From positions 1 through 64,000 of the forward strand of contig NZ_WBMS02000035.1 in assembly GCF_008923205.2 (NCBI RefSeq): a stretch of 64,000 nt of DNA, read 5' to 3'. The stretch's first letter is position 1; each line of letters begins with the position of its first letter. Origin of the DNA: Actinomadura physcomitrii. GTDB lineage: Bacteria; Actinomycetota; Actinomycetes; Streptosporangiales; Streptosporangiaceae. Made by a program: the position numbers and the translations under genes. The notes beneath the pieces were generated by a model, which was not told the DNA's origin, made no database searches, and was given only the letters and a program-made list of their open reading frames with translations. Positions 24,135 to 32,406 of this stretch are shown piece by piece.

Positions 24135-25730
24135 ATGCCGCGCACGATCGACGAGGGCCGCTACGAGCTCCTGGAGGAGCTCGGCCGCGGCGGGATGGGC
24201 GTGGTCTGGCGCGCCCGCGACACGGTGCTGCGCCGCGAGGTGGCGATCAAGGAGGTGTCCCCGCCGCGCGGCCTGGACGGGACGCAGACCGAGCGGATGT
24301 ACGCGCGGACGATGCGGGAGGCGCAGTCGGCGGCGCTGCTCGACCACCCCGGCATCGTGACCGTGCACGACGTCGTGAACGAGGACGGCCGCCCCTGGAT
24401 CGTCATGCGGCTGGTGCCCGCGCCCGCGCTGGACGCGGTGGTCCGGCGGGACGGGCCGCTCGCGCCGGACCGGGTGGCGCGGATCGGGCTGGACCTGCTG
24501 GGCGCGCTGCGGGCCGCGCACGCCAAGGGCGTCGTGCACCGCGACGTGAAGCCGGCGAACGTCCTGCTCACCGAGGAGCGGGCGGTGCTCACCGACTTCG
24601 GCGTCGCCACCATCGCCGGGGACGAGGCGCTCACCCAGACCGGCGCGATCGTCGGCTCCCCGGCCTACCTGTCGCCCGAGCAGGCCCGCCGCGAGGACGC
24701 CACCGCGGCGTCGGACCTGTGGTCGCTGGGCGCCACGCTCTACGCGGCGGTCGAGGGCCGCCGCCCGTACGACCGCCCGGACATCTACGCCCTGATGGGC
24801 GCGCTGCTCCAGGACGACCCCGACCCGACGGTCGGCGCGGGCGCGCTGGAGCCCGTCCTGCACGGGCTGCTCCGCCGGGATCCGCGCGACCGCCTCGGCT
24901 ACGACGAGACCGAACGGCTGCTGCGCGCGGCGGCGGTCCCGCAGGGGGCGCACGCGCCGCCGCAGCCGAACCCGGAGCCGCGGCGGCTCGACGCCACCAT
25001 GGGCGAGGGCGGCGCGGAGACGATGCCGCCCGGCAACGCTCCCCCGCCCCCGCGACCCGCTCCGATGCCGGTTCCCGGGCCGTCGCCGCACCCGGCCCCG
25101 GCCCCGCCGCCCCGACCGCGGCGGCGGTGGGAGCTGATCGTCCCGGCGGGGATCTTCGCGGTCGCGCTGGTCGCGGCGGCCGTGGTGTTGGCGGTCTTCG
25201 TCGACGGCGGCGGCAACGGCCCGGGCGGCACGCCGAGCACCCGCACGCCGCCGTCCGGCGCCTCCGGCCCCGGCGTTCCGGCCGGGTACCGCGCGTACAG
25301 GGGGTCGGCGTTCGTGGCGGCCGTCCCGAAGGACTGGACAGCGGACGAGTCCGGCGAGGACGTCACGTTCAGGGCCCCCGGGAAGGACGCGACCCAGGGC
25401 GTCGCCGTCCAGCGGGTGAACACCGGCCTGCTCGGCACCGACCCCGGGGACGCGCTCGCCTCAGCGGCGCAGGGCTTCGACGACAAGGGCACCGGCTACA
25501 CCGACTACCACCAGGTGTACTTCAACCGGAAGGTCCCCTACCACGGCGATAACGCGGCGGAGATCGAGTTCACGTTCACGCAGAACGGCACGCCGAGCCG
25601 CGCCCGCGTGCGGGTGTTCCGATTCGACGGCGCGCTGTACCAGGTGCTCGCGGCGGCCGACCAGGCGCACTGGAACGCGACCGTGCCCGCCTACACAACG
25701 CTTCTCAACACTTTCCGCGCGCCCGGCTGA
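24135..25730 (+). CDS. Membrane Ser/Thr protein kinase with extracellular domain
   Basis: 531 aa. The kinase domain (about 8-270) has the glycine loop LGRGGMGVVW, VAIKEV lysine, HRDVKPANVLL catalytic loop and DFGVA. A Pro-rich linker (about 285-330) leads to one transmembrane helix (about 336-358, LIVPAGIFAVALVAAAVVLA) and an extracellular part of about 170 residues. That part includes YRGSAFVAAVPKDWT and a C-terminal LNTFRAPG, similar to domains on other actinobacterial PknB-like kinases. It probably senses an envelope signal and phosphorylates cytoplasmic targets. Downstream comes a convergent unknown gene. Confidence 0.88.
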   Translation: MPRTIDEGRYELLEELGRGGMGVVWRARDTVLRREVAIKEVSPPRGLDGTQTERMYARTMREAQSAALLDHPGIVTVHDVVNEDGRPWIVMRLVPAPALDAVVRRDGPLAPDRVARIGLDLLGALRAAHAKGVVHRDVKPANVLLTEERAVLTDFGVATIAGDEALTQTGAIVGSPAYLSPEQARREDATAASDLWSLGATLYAAVEGRRPYDRPDIYALMGALLQDDPDPTVGAGALEPVLHGLLRRDPRDRLGYDETERLLRAAAVPQGAHAPPQPNPEPRRLDATMGEGGAETMPPGNAPPPPRPAPMPVPGPSPHPAPAPPPRPRRRWELIVPAGIFAVALVAAAVVLAVFVDGGGNGPGGTPSTRTPPSGASGPGVPAGYRAYRGSAFVAAVPKDWTADESGEDVTFRAPGKDATQGVAVQRVNTGLLGTDPGDALASAAQGFDDKGTGYTDYHQVYFNRKVPYHGDNAAEIEFTFTQNGTPSRARVRVFRFDGALYQVLAAADQAHWNATVPAYTTLLNTFRAPG

Positions 25731-25793
25731 CGACCCGGGGCCGGCCCGGCCCGTGCGACCGGCCCGGTCGGCCACGGCCGGACGCCGGAAGGA

Positions 25794-26648
25794 TCAGCGG
25801 CCGGCGCCGTCGTCCGGCGGGTCGCCGAACAGGGCGCGGGCCCGCGCCTCGGCCTCGTTCAGGGCCCGGACGTGCTCGGGCGCCAGCTCCTCCACGCACC
25901 GGGTCATCTCCTCGGTGACGTGGCTGAACGCGCTCTCCTCGGCGGCGCGCAGCGCGGCCCGCACGCTCGCGGACCGGGCGCCGAGCGCGGCCCACTCCAG
26001 CTCCAGCCGCGCGACGGCCTCGTCGAACGCGCGGGCCGTCCCGGCGCCGGCCTCCTTCAGCTCGCCGGGGATCGGGCCGCGCCCCGCCTTGCGGGCCTGC
26101 GCGGACAGGCCGGAGATGCGGCCGGCGAGCGCCAGCCCCTCGCGGGCCAGCGGCAGCACCTCGGTGATCAGGTCGGTGACGGCCCGGGCGAGCTCCTCGA
26201 CCCGGGTGAGCAGGGTCCGCGTCGCCTCGTCCAGCGCGGCGGAGGTGCGGGCGGCGACCCGTTCGGCCACGTCCCGGCGGCTGCGGGACAGCACCGGGAC
26301 GACGTCGCGGTCGAGCCGGCGGCGCAGCTCCTCCTCGCGGGCGCCGGCGCCGGCGCGCTCCGTCCAGTCCGCCCAGAGCCGTTCGAGTCGCTCGTCGCCG
26401 GACGCGGCGATCTCCGTGGTGATCTCCTCGAGCGCCTCGCCGGCCCGGGCCTTCAGCCGTTCCACCCGCCCGTACAGGGCCTCCCGCTTGAACGGGTCGT
26501 TCAGCTCGTTGAGCTGCGCCTGCAGCCGGCGGGAGACGTCGATGGCGTGCTCGGCCAGGGGGACGAGGCGGTCGGCGAACTCGTCGAGCGTCCGCGCGCG
26601 GCGCGGGTCGGTGAGCTCGGCGACCCACCCGGGTAGGTCGTGGGCCAT
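25794..26648 (-). CDS. Uncharacterised coiled-coil protein
   Basis: 284 aa, soluble, rich in Ala, Arg and Glu with heptad-like helices across most of its length, for example LNELNDPFKREALYGRVERL and EEELRRRLDRDVVPVLSRS. No enzyme motif, signal peptide or membrane segment is seen, and I do not recognise the family. The ATG at 26648 gives MAHDLPGWVAELTD; an earlier in-frame ATG is possible but poorly supported. It lies between a convergent kinase gene and the divergent hisN. The alternating helices could mean a scaffold or dynamin-like helper, but no G-motifs support the latter. Confidence 0.65.
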   Translation of the reverse strand: MAHDLPGWVAELTDPRRARTLDEFADRLVPLAEHAIDVSRRLQAQLNELNDPFKREALYGRVERLKARAGEALEEITTEIAASGDERLERLWADWTERAGAGAREEELRRRLDRDVVPVLSRSRRDVAERVAARTSAALDEATRTLLTRVEELARAVTDLITEVLPLAREGLALAGRISGLSAQARKAGRGPIPGELKEAGAGTARAFDEAVARLELEWAALGARSASVRAALRAAEESAFSHVTEEMTRCVEELAPEHVRALNEAEARARALFGDPPDDGAGR

Positions 26649-26773
26649 GCGCCCATGCTGCCAGGTGCCCGCGTCCGGCACCGGCCGCCGCGCCTCACGG
26701 GCGGACCGGAATGCCGCAACGGCCCCGGGTGAGTGTGTCGGTGCGGGGTGTGATCGCGGTAGCGTGGCACGCC

Positions 26774-27577
26774 GTGGCGGGCTATTCCGATGACCTGCGT
26801 CTCGCGCACGTGCTGGCGGACGGGGCCGACGACATCACGACCAGGCGTTTCCGCGCCCTCGACCTGAGCGTCGAGACCAAGCCGGACCTGACGCCGGTCA
26901 GCGACGCCGACCGCAGCGTGGAGGAGCAGATCCGCGGCACGCTGAAGCGGGCCCGGCCGCGGGACGCGGTGCTCGGCGAGGAGTACGGCCGCACCGGGTA
27001 CGGCAACCGGTGCTGGATCATCGACCCGATCGACGCCACGAAGAACTTCGTGCGGGGCGTGCCGGTGTGGGCGACGCTGATCGCGCTGATGGAGAACGAC
27101 GAGATCGTGGTCGGGGTGGTGTCGGCGCCGTCGCTGAACCGGCGCTGGTGGGCGGCGCGCGGCGGCGGCGCCTGGACGGGCCGCTCCCTGACCCGCGCGA
27201 CCCGGATGACGGTGTCGGCGGTGACGGAGCTGTCGGACGCGTCGCTGTCGTTCTCCAGCCTGAGCGGCTGGGAGGCGCAGGGCCGCCTCCCCCACTTCCT
27301 GGACCTGACGCGGCAGGTGTGGCGGACGCGGGCGTTCGGGGACTTCTGGTCGCACATGATGGTCGCGGAGGGCGCGATCGACATCTCCACCGAGCCGGAG
27401 GTGTCGCTGTGGGACCTCGCCGCCCTCCAGGTGATCGTGGAGGAGGCGGGCGGGATGTTCACCGACCTGTCGGGGGTGCCGGGCCCGGACGGCGGCAGCG
27501 TGGTGTGCACGAACGGCCGGCTGCACGCGGAGGTGCTGCGCACGCTGGGCGGCGGGCAGCTGTCGCTGCGCGTCTGA
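26774..27577 (+). CDS. hisN: Histidinol-phosphatase, inositol monophosphatase type
   Basis: 267 aa. This Mg-dependent phosphatase family supplies the histidinol-phosphate phosphatase step of histidine synthesis in many actinobacteria. Metal-binding motifs are GEEYG, WIIDPIDATKNFVRGVPV and the C-terminal SLWDLAALQVIVEEAGG. SDADRSVEEQIR is also family-typical. The GTG at 26774 (MAGYSDDLRLAHVLAD) gives the standard N-terminus; a longer reading upstream adds unrelated residues. Another inositol-monophosphatase substrate is possible, but length and motifs fit HisN well. Confidence 0.85.
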   Translation: MAGYSDDLRLAHVLADGADDITTRRFRALDLSVETKPDLTPVSDADRSVEEQIRGTLKRARPRDAVLGEEYGRTGYGNRCWIIDPIDATKNFVRGVPVWATLIALMENDEIVVGVVSAPSLNRRWWAARGGGAWTGRSLTRATRMTVSAVTELSDASLSFSSLSGWEAQGRLPHFLDLTRQVWRTRAFGDFWSHMMVAEGAIDISTEPEVSLWDLAALQVIVEEAGGMFTDLSGVPGPDGGSVVCTNGRLHAEVLRTLGGGQLSLRV

Positions 27578-27693
27578 CGGCCGCCGCCGCGCGTCCGGCG
27601 ACTGGCTTCGCACCGGACTCGCGACATATCGTGGAACAGCGGTCGCGGGACGGCCGTTGTAACAGATGGGCGGCCCGTAAACGGAGGTACCAG

Positions 27694-27885
27694 ATGTCGA
27701 CCAAGACCAAGGTAGTGATCGGTGGAGTCGTCGTCGGCTTCCTGACCCTGTTCATCTTCCCGTGGTGGCTGAGCTTGCTGATCATCCTGGGCGTCCTCGG
27801 GGCGCCGCTCGCCGGCTACCTGATGCTCGACCCGTCGCAGCGCAAGCGCGTCCGCGCGCAGGGCCGCAAGCGGCTGGGCGGCTGA
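27694..27885 (+). CDS. Small membrane protein of unknown function
   Basis: 63 aa. Two closely spaced hydrophobic segments (VVIGGVVVGFLTLFIF and LSLLIILGVLGAPLAGYLML) are followed by a strongly basic tail (RKRVRAQGRKRLGG), predicting a hairpin in the membrane with the basic end in the cytoplasm. ACGGAGG lies before the ATG. It is a stand-alone gene between hisN and the 2-hydroxyglutarate oxidase. I do not recognise a named family, although such proteins are common in actinomycetes. Confidence 0.7.
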   Translation: MSTKTKVVIGGVVVGFLTLFIFPWWLSLLIILGVLGAPLAGYLMLDPSQRKRVRAQGRKRLGG

Positions 27886-27920
27886 TCCGGGCCCGGCCCG
27901 GCACGCCGTAGCATTCGCCC

Positions 27921-29108
27921 GTGGCGGAGATGCGGATCGGTGTCGTCGGGGCCGGGATCCTCGGGCTGGCCATCGCGCGGCGGCTGACCGCGACGCGGCC
28001 GGACGCGCGCGTGACGGTGCTGGACAAGGAGGCCCGCGTCGCGGCCCATCAGACGGGCCACAACAGCGGTGTCGCCCACGCGGGCCTCTACTATGCGCCG
28101 GGGTCGCTGAAGGCGACCCTGTGCCGCCGCGGCATCGGGCTGCTGAAGGACTACTGCGCGGAGAAGGGCCTGCCGTACGAGGAGTGCGGCAAGGTCGTCG
28201 TCGCGCGGGACGCGAGCGAGCTAGGCCCGCTGGAGGAGATCGAGCGCCGCGCCACCGCGAACGGGGTGCCGGGCCTGCGCCGGCTGACGGGCGCCGGGCT
28301 GCGCGAGATCGAACCGCACGCCGCCGGGGTCGCGGCGCTGCACTCGCCGAGCACCGCCATCGTCGACTTCCCGGCGGTCGCGCGCGCGTTCGCCGCCGAC
28401 GTCACCGCCGGCGGCGGCGAGGTCCGGCTGGGCTTCGAGGTCGTCCGGCTCGGCCGGGCGGGCGACCGCGTCCGGGTCGGCTCACCGCACGAGGACCTGC
28501 TGTTCGACCTGCTGATCGTGTGCGCGGGCCTGCAGTCCGACCGGGTGGCCCGGCTGGCGGGCGACGCCGCCGAGCCCGCGATCGTCCCGTTCCGGGGCGA
28601 GTACTACCGGCTCGTCCCGTCCCGGACGGACCTGGTCCGCGGCCTGATCTACCCGGTGCCCGATCCGCGGTACCCGTTCCTCGGCGTCCACTTCACCCGC
28701 CGCGTGGACGGCGGCGTCGACGTCGGCCCGAACGCCGTCCTGGCGCTGGCGCGGGAGGGCTACCGGCGCCGCGACGTCCGTCCCGCCGACCTGTGGGAGA
28801 CGCTGTGCTTCCCCGGCTTCCGGCGGCTCGCGCTGCGGCACTGGCGGACCGGCGCGAAGGAGCTGTACGGATCGGCGGTCAAGCGGGCGTTCGTCGCGCA
28901 GGCGCGCGGCTTCGTCCCTTCACTGACCTTGGACGACGTCGTCGCCGCGCCCGCGGGCGTCCGGGCCCAGGCGGTCGACCCGGACGGCTCGCTGGTGGAC
29001 GACTTCCGCATCGGCCGCGTCGGCCCGGTCGTGACCGTCCGCAACGCCCCCTCGCCCGCCGCGACCTCGTCCCTGGCGATCGCCGAGCACATCACCGCCC
29101 GCCTCTGA
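27921..29108 (+). CDS. lhgO: L-2-hydroxyglutarate oxidase family FAD enzyme
   Basis: 395 aa, the usual length for this FAD-dependent DAO-fold family. The dinucleotide-binding start GVVGAGILGLAIARRL is followed by the hallmark HQTGHNSGVAHAGLYY. Further family motifs are IVPFRGEYYRL, YPVPDPRYPFLGVHFTRR and VRNAPSPAATSSLAIAEH. The family oxidises L-2-hydroxyglutarate to 2-oxoglutarate and is usually membrane-associated. The GTG start gives MAEMRIGVVG. The stop is followed at once by a hairpin repeat element that separates it from the convergent esterase gene. Confidence 0.88.
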   Translation: MAEMRIGVVGAGILGLAIARRLTATRPDARVTVLDKEARVAAHQTGHNSGVAHAGLYYAPGSLKATLCRRGIGLLKDYCAEKGLPYEECGKVVVARDASELGPLEEIERRATANGVPGLRRLTGAGLREIEPHAAGVAALHSPSTAIVDFPAVARAFAADVTAGGGEVRLGFEVVRLGRAGDRVRVGSPHEDLLFDLLIVCAGLQSDRVARLAGDAAEPAIVPFRGEYYRLVPSRTDLVRGLIYPVPDPRYPFLGVHFTRRVDGGVDVGPNAVLALAREGYRRRDVRPADLWETLCFPGFRRLALRHWRTGAKELYGSAVKRAFVAQARGFVPSLTLDDVVAAPAGVRAQAVDPDGSLVDDFRIGRVGPVVTVRNAPSPAATSSLAIAEHITARL

Positions 29109-29110
29109 CC

Positions 29111-29176
29111 CGTTGAGTTGCGGCGAGTCGTCGTTATGGGACGCCTCATAACGACGACTCGCCGCAAGTCAACGGA
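29111..29176. repeat. Hairpin repeat element, copy A
   Basis: Two 29-base arms (29111-29139 and 29148-29176) are reverse complements with a single mismatch, around the 8-base loop ggacgcct. An essentially identical copy lies at 59684-59748. Here it lies between convergent genes and supplies the TGA of the esterase gene from its right arm. It could act as a bidirectional terminator at this site. Confidence 0.85.
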
Positions 29177-30695
29177 CGGGCCAGAGCCTGCGGTCGGCGG
29201 CGCGGGGGTCGTGGACGATCTCGTCGGACGGGTGGCCGAAGAGCTTCACCGCCCGGCCGGACGGGTCGAAGCGGTCCCAGCCGGGGTCGCCGCCGACGGC
29301 GAAGGAGACCCAGGCGCGGTGCATGCGGTCGGCGAGCTCCTGCGGCGGGTTCGGGCCGGCGAGGCCCTCGGGCTCGGCGGTGAGGTTGTCGAAGACGAAC
29401 CCGAGTTCGAGGGCGTGGCAGGCGCCGAGGTCGTGGTTCGGGGACCGCCAGCCGAACTCGTACATCCAGGTGCCGCCGGTGCCGCCGGACGCGGCGTGCC
29501 GTTCGGCGAGCCGGTTCGCGGGGATCCGGAACAGGCTGTCGGTGATGATCGTCGCCATCAGCTCGCCGGGCGGGACGCCGGGGTGCCGCTCCCGGTAGGC
29601 GGCCGCCACCGCCGGCGGCACGCCCATCCCGGCGGTCGCGGCGGACACCAGGTCGTCGGTCATGGCGGCGGCGATCCCGGTCGGCATCAGGAACAGCCGG
29701 AACTCCTCGGAGGTGTAGCCGGTGAGCAGGTCGACGTCGCGTCCGGCGCCGTCGCCGACCGCGTCCTCGGGCCGGCGGGCGAGCAGCTCGCCGTCCAGCA
29801 CCGGGGTGAGCGACATGCCGCCGGCGGCGGTGGTGGCGCCCCAGCGGCCGGGGTCGGGCAGCGCGGTGACCTCGGCGGCCACCGCGGACTGGACGGGGAT
29901 GATCGCGGCCGGGTCCAGCGCGGCGAACCCCTCGGCGGTCGGCTCGACGCCGAGCCGCGCGGCCATCTCCTTGGTGACGAGCAGCGCGTCCGCCGGGTCC
30001 TGGGCGATGGAGCCGGCGCCGCTCTGCGCGATGGCGCGGTGGAACAGGCCGAGGTCGAGGGAGAGCAGGGTGCTGACGCTCATCGCCCCGGCCGACTCGC
30101 CGAACACCGTGACGCGGGCGGGGTCGCCGCCGAACCCGGCGATGTTGTCGCGGACCCATTCCAGCGCGAAGATCTGGTCGAGCAGCCCGCGGTTGGCGGG
30201 GGCGCCCGGCAGGTGCGCGAAGCCCTCGACGCCGAGCCGGTAGTTGATGCTGACGAAGACGACGCCGTCGCGGGCGAAGTTGTGGCCGTCGTAGACGCCG
30301 ACGGCGCCGGAACCGTTGCGGAACGCGCCGCCGTGGATCCACACCATGACCGGCAGCCCGGACCCGCCCGGTTCCGGGGACGCGTCATTCAGGGGGGACG
30401 ACCCCCCTGTACCCCCCGCGAAGCAAGGCGTCCAGACGTTCAGGTTGAGGCAGTCGTCGCCCGGGACTACCGGGTCGGGCAGCAGCCGGTCGAAGGGGCG
30501 CGGGTAGCCGGGCTTGGGCGCGGTCGGGCCGTACTCGGCGGCGTCGCGGACGCCGTCCCAGGGCTCGGGCGGCTGCGGCGCCCCGAACCGGTTCGCGCCG
30601 AAGGGCGGCGCCGCGTAGGGGATGCCGAGGAAGGCGGTGACGCCGTCCCGGGTGGTGCCGCGAACCTCGCCGTACGCCGTCCGAACGACCGCCAT
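29169..30695 (-). CDS. Type B carboxylesterase with in-frame palindrome insertion
   Basis: 508 aa alpha/beta hydrolase of the carboxylesterase/para-nitrobenzyl esterase family. FLGIPYAAPPFGANRF, DDCLNLNVWTP, PVMVWIHGGAF, the nucleophile elbow FGESAGAMS and YEFGWRSPN are all present. It hydrolyses carboxylic esters in the cytosol; the natural substrate is unknown. Residues about 93-105 (AGGTGGSSPLNDA) interrupt the normally short link between NVWTP and LPVMVWIHGG, and are encoded by a G/C-rich palindrome related to the one in aroA. GGAGG lies before the ATG. The palindrome TTCTAGAA (30709-30716) just upstream may be an operator for the TetR gene behind it. Confidence 0.9.
   Translation of the reverse strand: MAVVRTAYGEVRGTTRDGVTAFLGIPYAAPPFGANRFGAPQPPEPWDGVRDAAEYGPTAPKPGYPRPFDRLLPDPVVPGDDCLNLNVWTPCFAGGTGGSSPLNDASPEPGGSGLPVMVWIHGGAFRNGSGAVGVYDGHNFARDGVVFVSINYRLGVEGFAHLPGAPANRGLLDQIFALEWVRDNIAGFGGDPARVTVFGESAGAMSVSTLLSLDLGLFHRAIAQSGAGSIAQDPADALLVTKEMAARLGVEPTAEGFAALDPAAIIPVQSAVAAEVTALPDPGRWGATTAAGGMSLTPVLDGELLARRPEDAVGDGAGRDVDLLTGYTSEEFRLFLMPTGIAAAMTDDLVSAATAGMGVPPAVAAAYRERHPGVPPGELMATIITDSLFRIPANRLAERHAASGGTGGTWMYEFGWRSPNHDLGACHALELGFVFDNLTAEPEGLAGPNPPQELADRMHRAWVSFAVGGDPGWDRFDPSGRAVKLFGHPSDEIVHDPRAADRRLWPVR
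30381..30422 (-). repeat. G/C-rich palindromic unit inside the esterase gene
   Basis: On the coding strand the core reads G6-TACA-G6-TCGT-C6, the same layout as the aroA units, and the following bases (TGAATGACGC) also parallel aroA (AGAAGGACGC). It adds a glycine-rich loop in frame. Confidence 0.75.
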
Positions 30696-30770
30696 GCCGC
30701 GCCTCCGATTCTAGAACGAAATTCGACAATCAGAGGCTACGGGACGGGCGGCCCGGACGGAACGGGTGAT

Positions 30771-31430
30771 TCAGCCGGTGCCCTCCCCCGGTCGCAGCAT
30801 CCGGGTGAGGTAGTCGCGGGCGAACGCGCGGATGGCGTCCTCGTCGTCCAGCGCGAGCCCGCCGCCGGGGACCAGCAGCAGCGACACCGCGACCCGCAGC
30901 AGCACCTCGGCGACGGCGTTGTGCTCGTCGGCCCGGTCGGGGCGGGCACGGCGCAGCCGGTCGGCGAGGACGTCGCGGGCGGCGAGCATCACCGCGCCGC
31001 CGTTCATGCTGAGCTGCGGCAGGAACGCCTCCGGCTCGCTCTGCAGGACGCGGGTCATCAGCGGGTGGGTGCGGGCGCTCCGCAGACCGGCGACGAACCC
31101 CTCGACCACCGCGTCCTCGGGCGAGGCGAGGCCTTCGGTCGCCCGGGCGATGCCGGTCAGGAAGCGGCGGCACTCGCGCAGGATCACCGCCTGGAGCAGC
31201 TGCTCCTTGTTGGTGAACCGCCGGTAGATGGTCGTGCGCGCGACGCCGGCGCGCTTCGCGACGTCTTCGACGCTGACCCGGCGCAGCCCGTAGGTCTCGA
31301 ACTCGGCCAGCGCGGCGTCCAGGATCCGGACGTCCAGGTCGTCGCCGTCGGCGGCGGGGCCGGACAGCCGGGCGAGCAGCCCGCCGTCACCGCGCTCGGC
31401 CGGCCGGGCACTCGAGGCGTCCGTGGTCAT
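30771..31430 (-). CDS. TetR family transcriptional regulator
   Basis: 219 aa. The N-terminal helix-turn-helix is FETYGLRRVSVEDVAKRAGV plus ARTTIYRRFTNKEQLLQAVI, followed by a ligand-binding domain with no identifiable ligand. It lies downstream of the SDR and P450 genes on the same strand and upstream of the esterase. In Mycobacterium tuberculosis a TetR, an SDR and a P450 (Rv3058c, Rv3057c, Rv3059) form a comparable set, so it probably controls these neighbours. Its own upstream region is filled by the homopolymer-damaged repeat at 31458-31584, so promoter information there is unreliable. Confidence 0.85.
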   Translation of the reverse strand: MTTDASSARPAERGDGGLLARLSGPAADGDDLDVRILDAALAEFETYGLRRVSVEDVAKRAGVARTTIYRRFTNKEQLLQAVILRECRRFLTGIARATEGLASPEDAVVEGFVAGLRSARTHPLMTRVLQSEPEAFLPQLSMNGGAVMLAARDVLADRLRRARPDRADEHNAVAEVLLRVAVSLLLVPGGGLALDDEDAIRAFARDYLTRMLRPGEGTG

Positions 31431-31457
31431 GAACGCACCCTAACCGCCCGCACCCCA

Positions 31458-31584
<127 letters not shown>

Positions 31585-31588
31585 AGGG

Positions 31589-32398
31589 TCACGGGGTGGA
31601 GCGGATTCGGGCGTTGTAGGGCTTCCTTGCTTCGGGGTCGTAGTCGAGGAAGAGCGTGTCGAGGCCGTAGCGGCGGGAGACGGCCTGGCGCAGGCGGTCC
31701 GGGAGCAGGGCGCCGAGCCTGATCCGGCGGCCGAGCGCCTTCGGGACGACGACCTGGGGGCGCGGGCGCGCGATCAGGCCCGCGACGGCGGCGGCGATCT
31801 CCTCCGGCTCGCAGTTGCGCATCCCCTTCGGGCTGCGCGTCCCCGCGATCAGCTCGGTGTTGGTGAACGTCGGCAGCACCGCGCTGACGTGCACGCCCGT
31901 GCCCTGGACCTCCAGCCGCGCCGCCTCGGTGAACGCCACGACCGCCGACTTGCTCGCGTTGTAGAGCGCGAGGCCCGGCGTCGGCAGCACCCCGGCGACG
32001 GACGCGACGTTGATCACGTGTCCGCGCCCGCGCGGCAGCATCCGGCCCAGCGCCAGCTTCGTGCCGAGCATCACGCCGTGCACGTTGACGTCCAGGCAGC
32101 GGCGGGCGTCGGCGTCGCTCTCCCCGGTGACGGGCCCGATCGGCATGATCCCGGCGTTGTTCACCAGGACGTCCAGCGGCCCGGCGGCGTCCTCGGCGTT
32201 GGCGAGGAACGCCTCGAACGACTCGCGCGCCGTCACGTCCAGCGGGAACGCGGCCACGCCGAGCGACTCGCCCGCCTCGTTCACGGCGGCCTCGTCGATG
32301 TCGCCGATCACGACGGCGGCGCCCCGGGCCTTGAGCGCGCGGGCGGTCGCGAGGCCGATGCCGCGCGCCGCGCCGGTGATCGCGATGACCTTGCTCAC
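31589..32398 (-). CDS. Short-chain dehydrogenase/reductase
   Basis: 269 aa classical SDR. NAD(P) motif TGAARGIGLATARAL, acidic residue after strand 2 (GDID), NNAGI, catalytic Ser in NVASVAG and YNASK. The Asp in GDIDE favours NAD(H). AGGAGG lies four bases before the GTG at 32398, only eight bases after the P450 stop, so the two are almost certainly co-transcribed. It may oxidise the alcohol made by that P450, or prepare its substrate; this is inference. The stop codon is followed within five bases by the damaged hairpin repeat. Confidence 0.88.
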   Translation of the reverse strand: MSKVIAITGAARGIGLATARALKARGAAVVIGDIDEAAVNEAGESLGVAAFPLDVTARESFEAFLANAEDAAGPLDVLVNNAGIMPIGPVTGESDADARRCLDVNVHGVMLGTKLALGRMLPRGRGHVINVASVAGVLPTPGLALYNASKSAVVAFTEAARLEVQGTGVHVSAVLPTFTNTELIAGTRSPKGMRNCEPEEIAAAVAGLIARPRPQVVVPKALGRRIRLGALLPDRLRQAVSRRYGLDTLFLDYDPEARKPYNARIRSTP

Positions 32399-32406
32399 GG
32401 GGCCTC

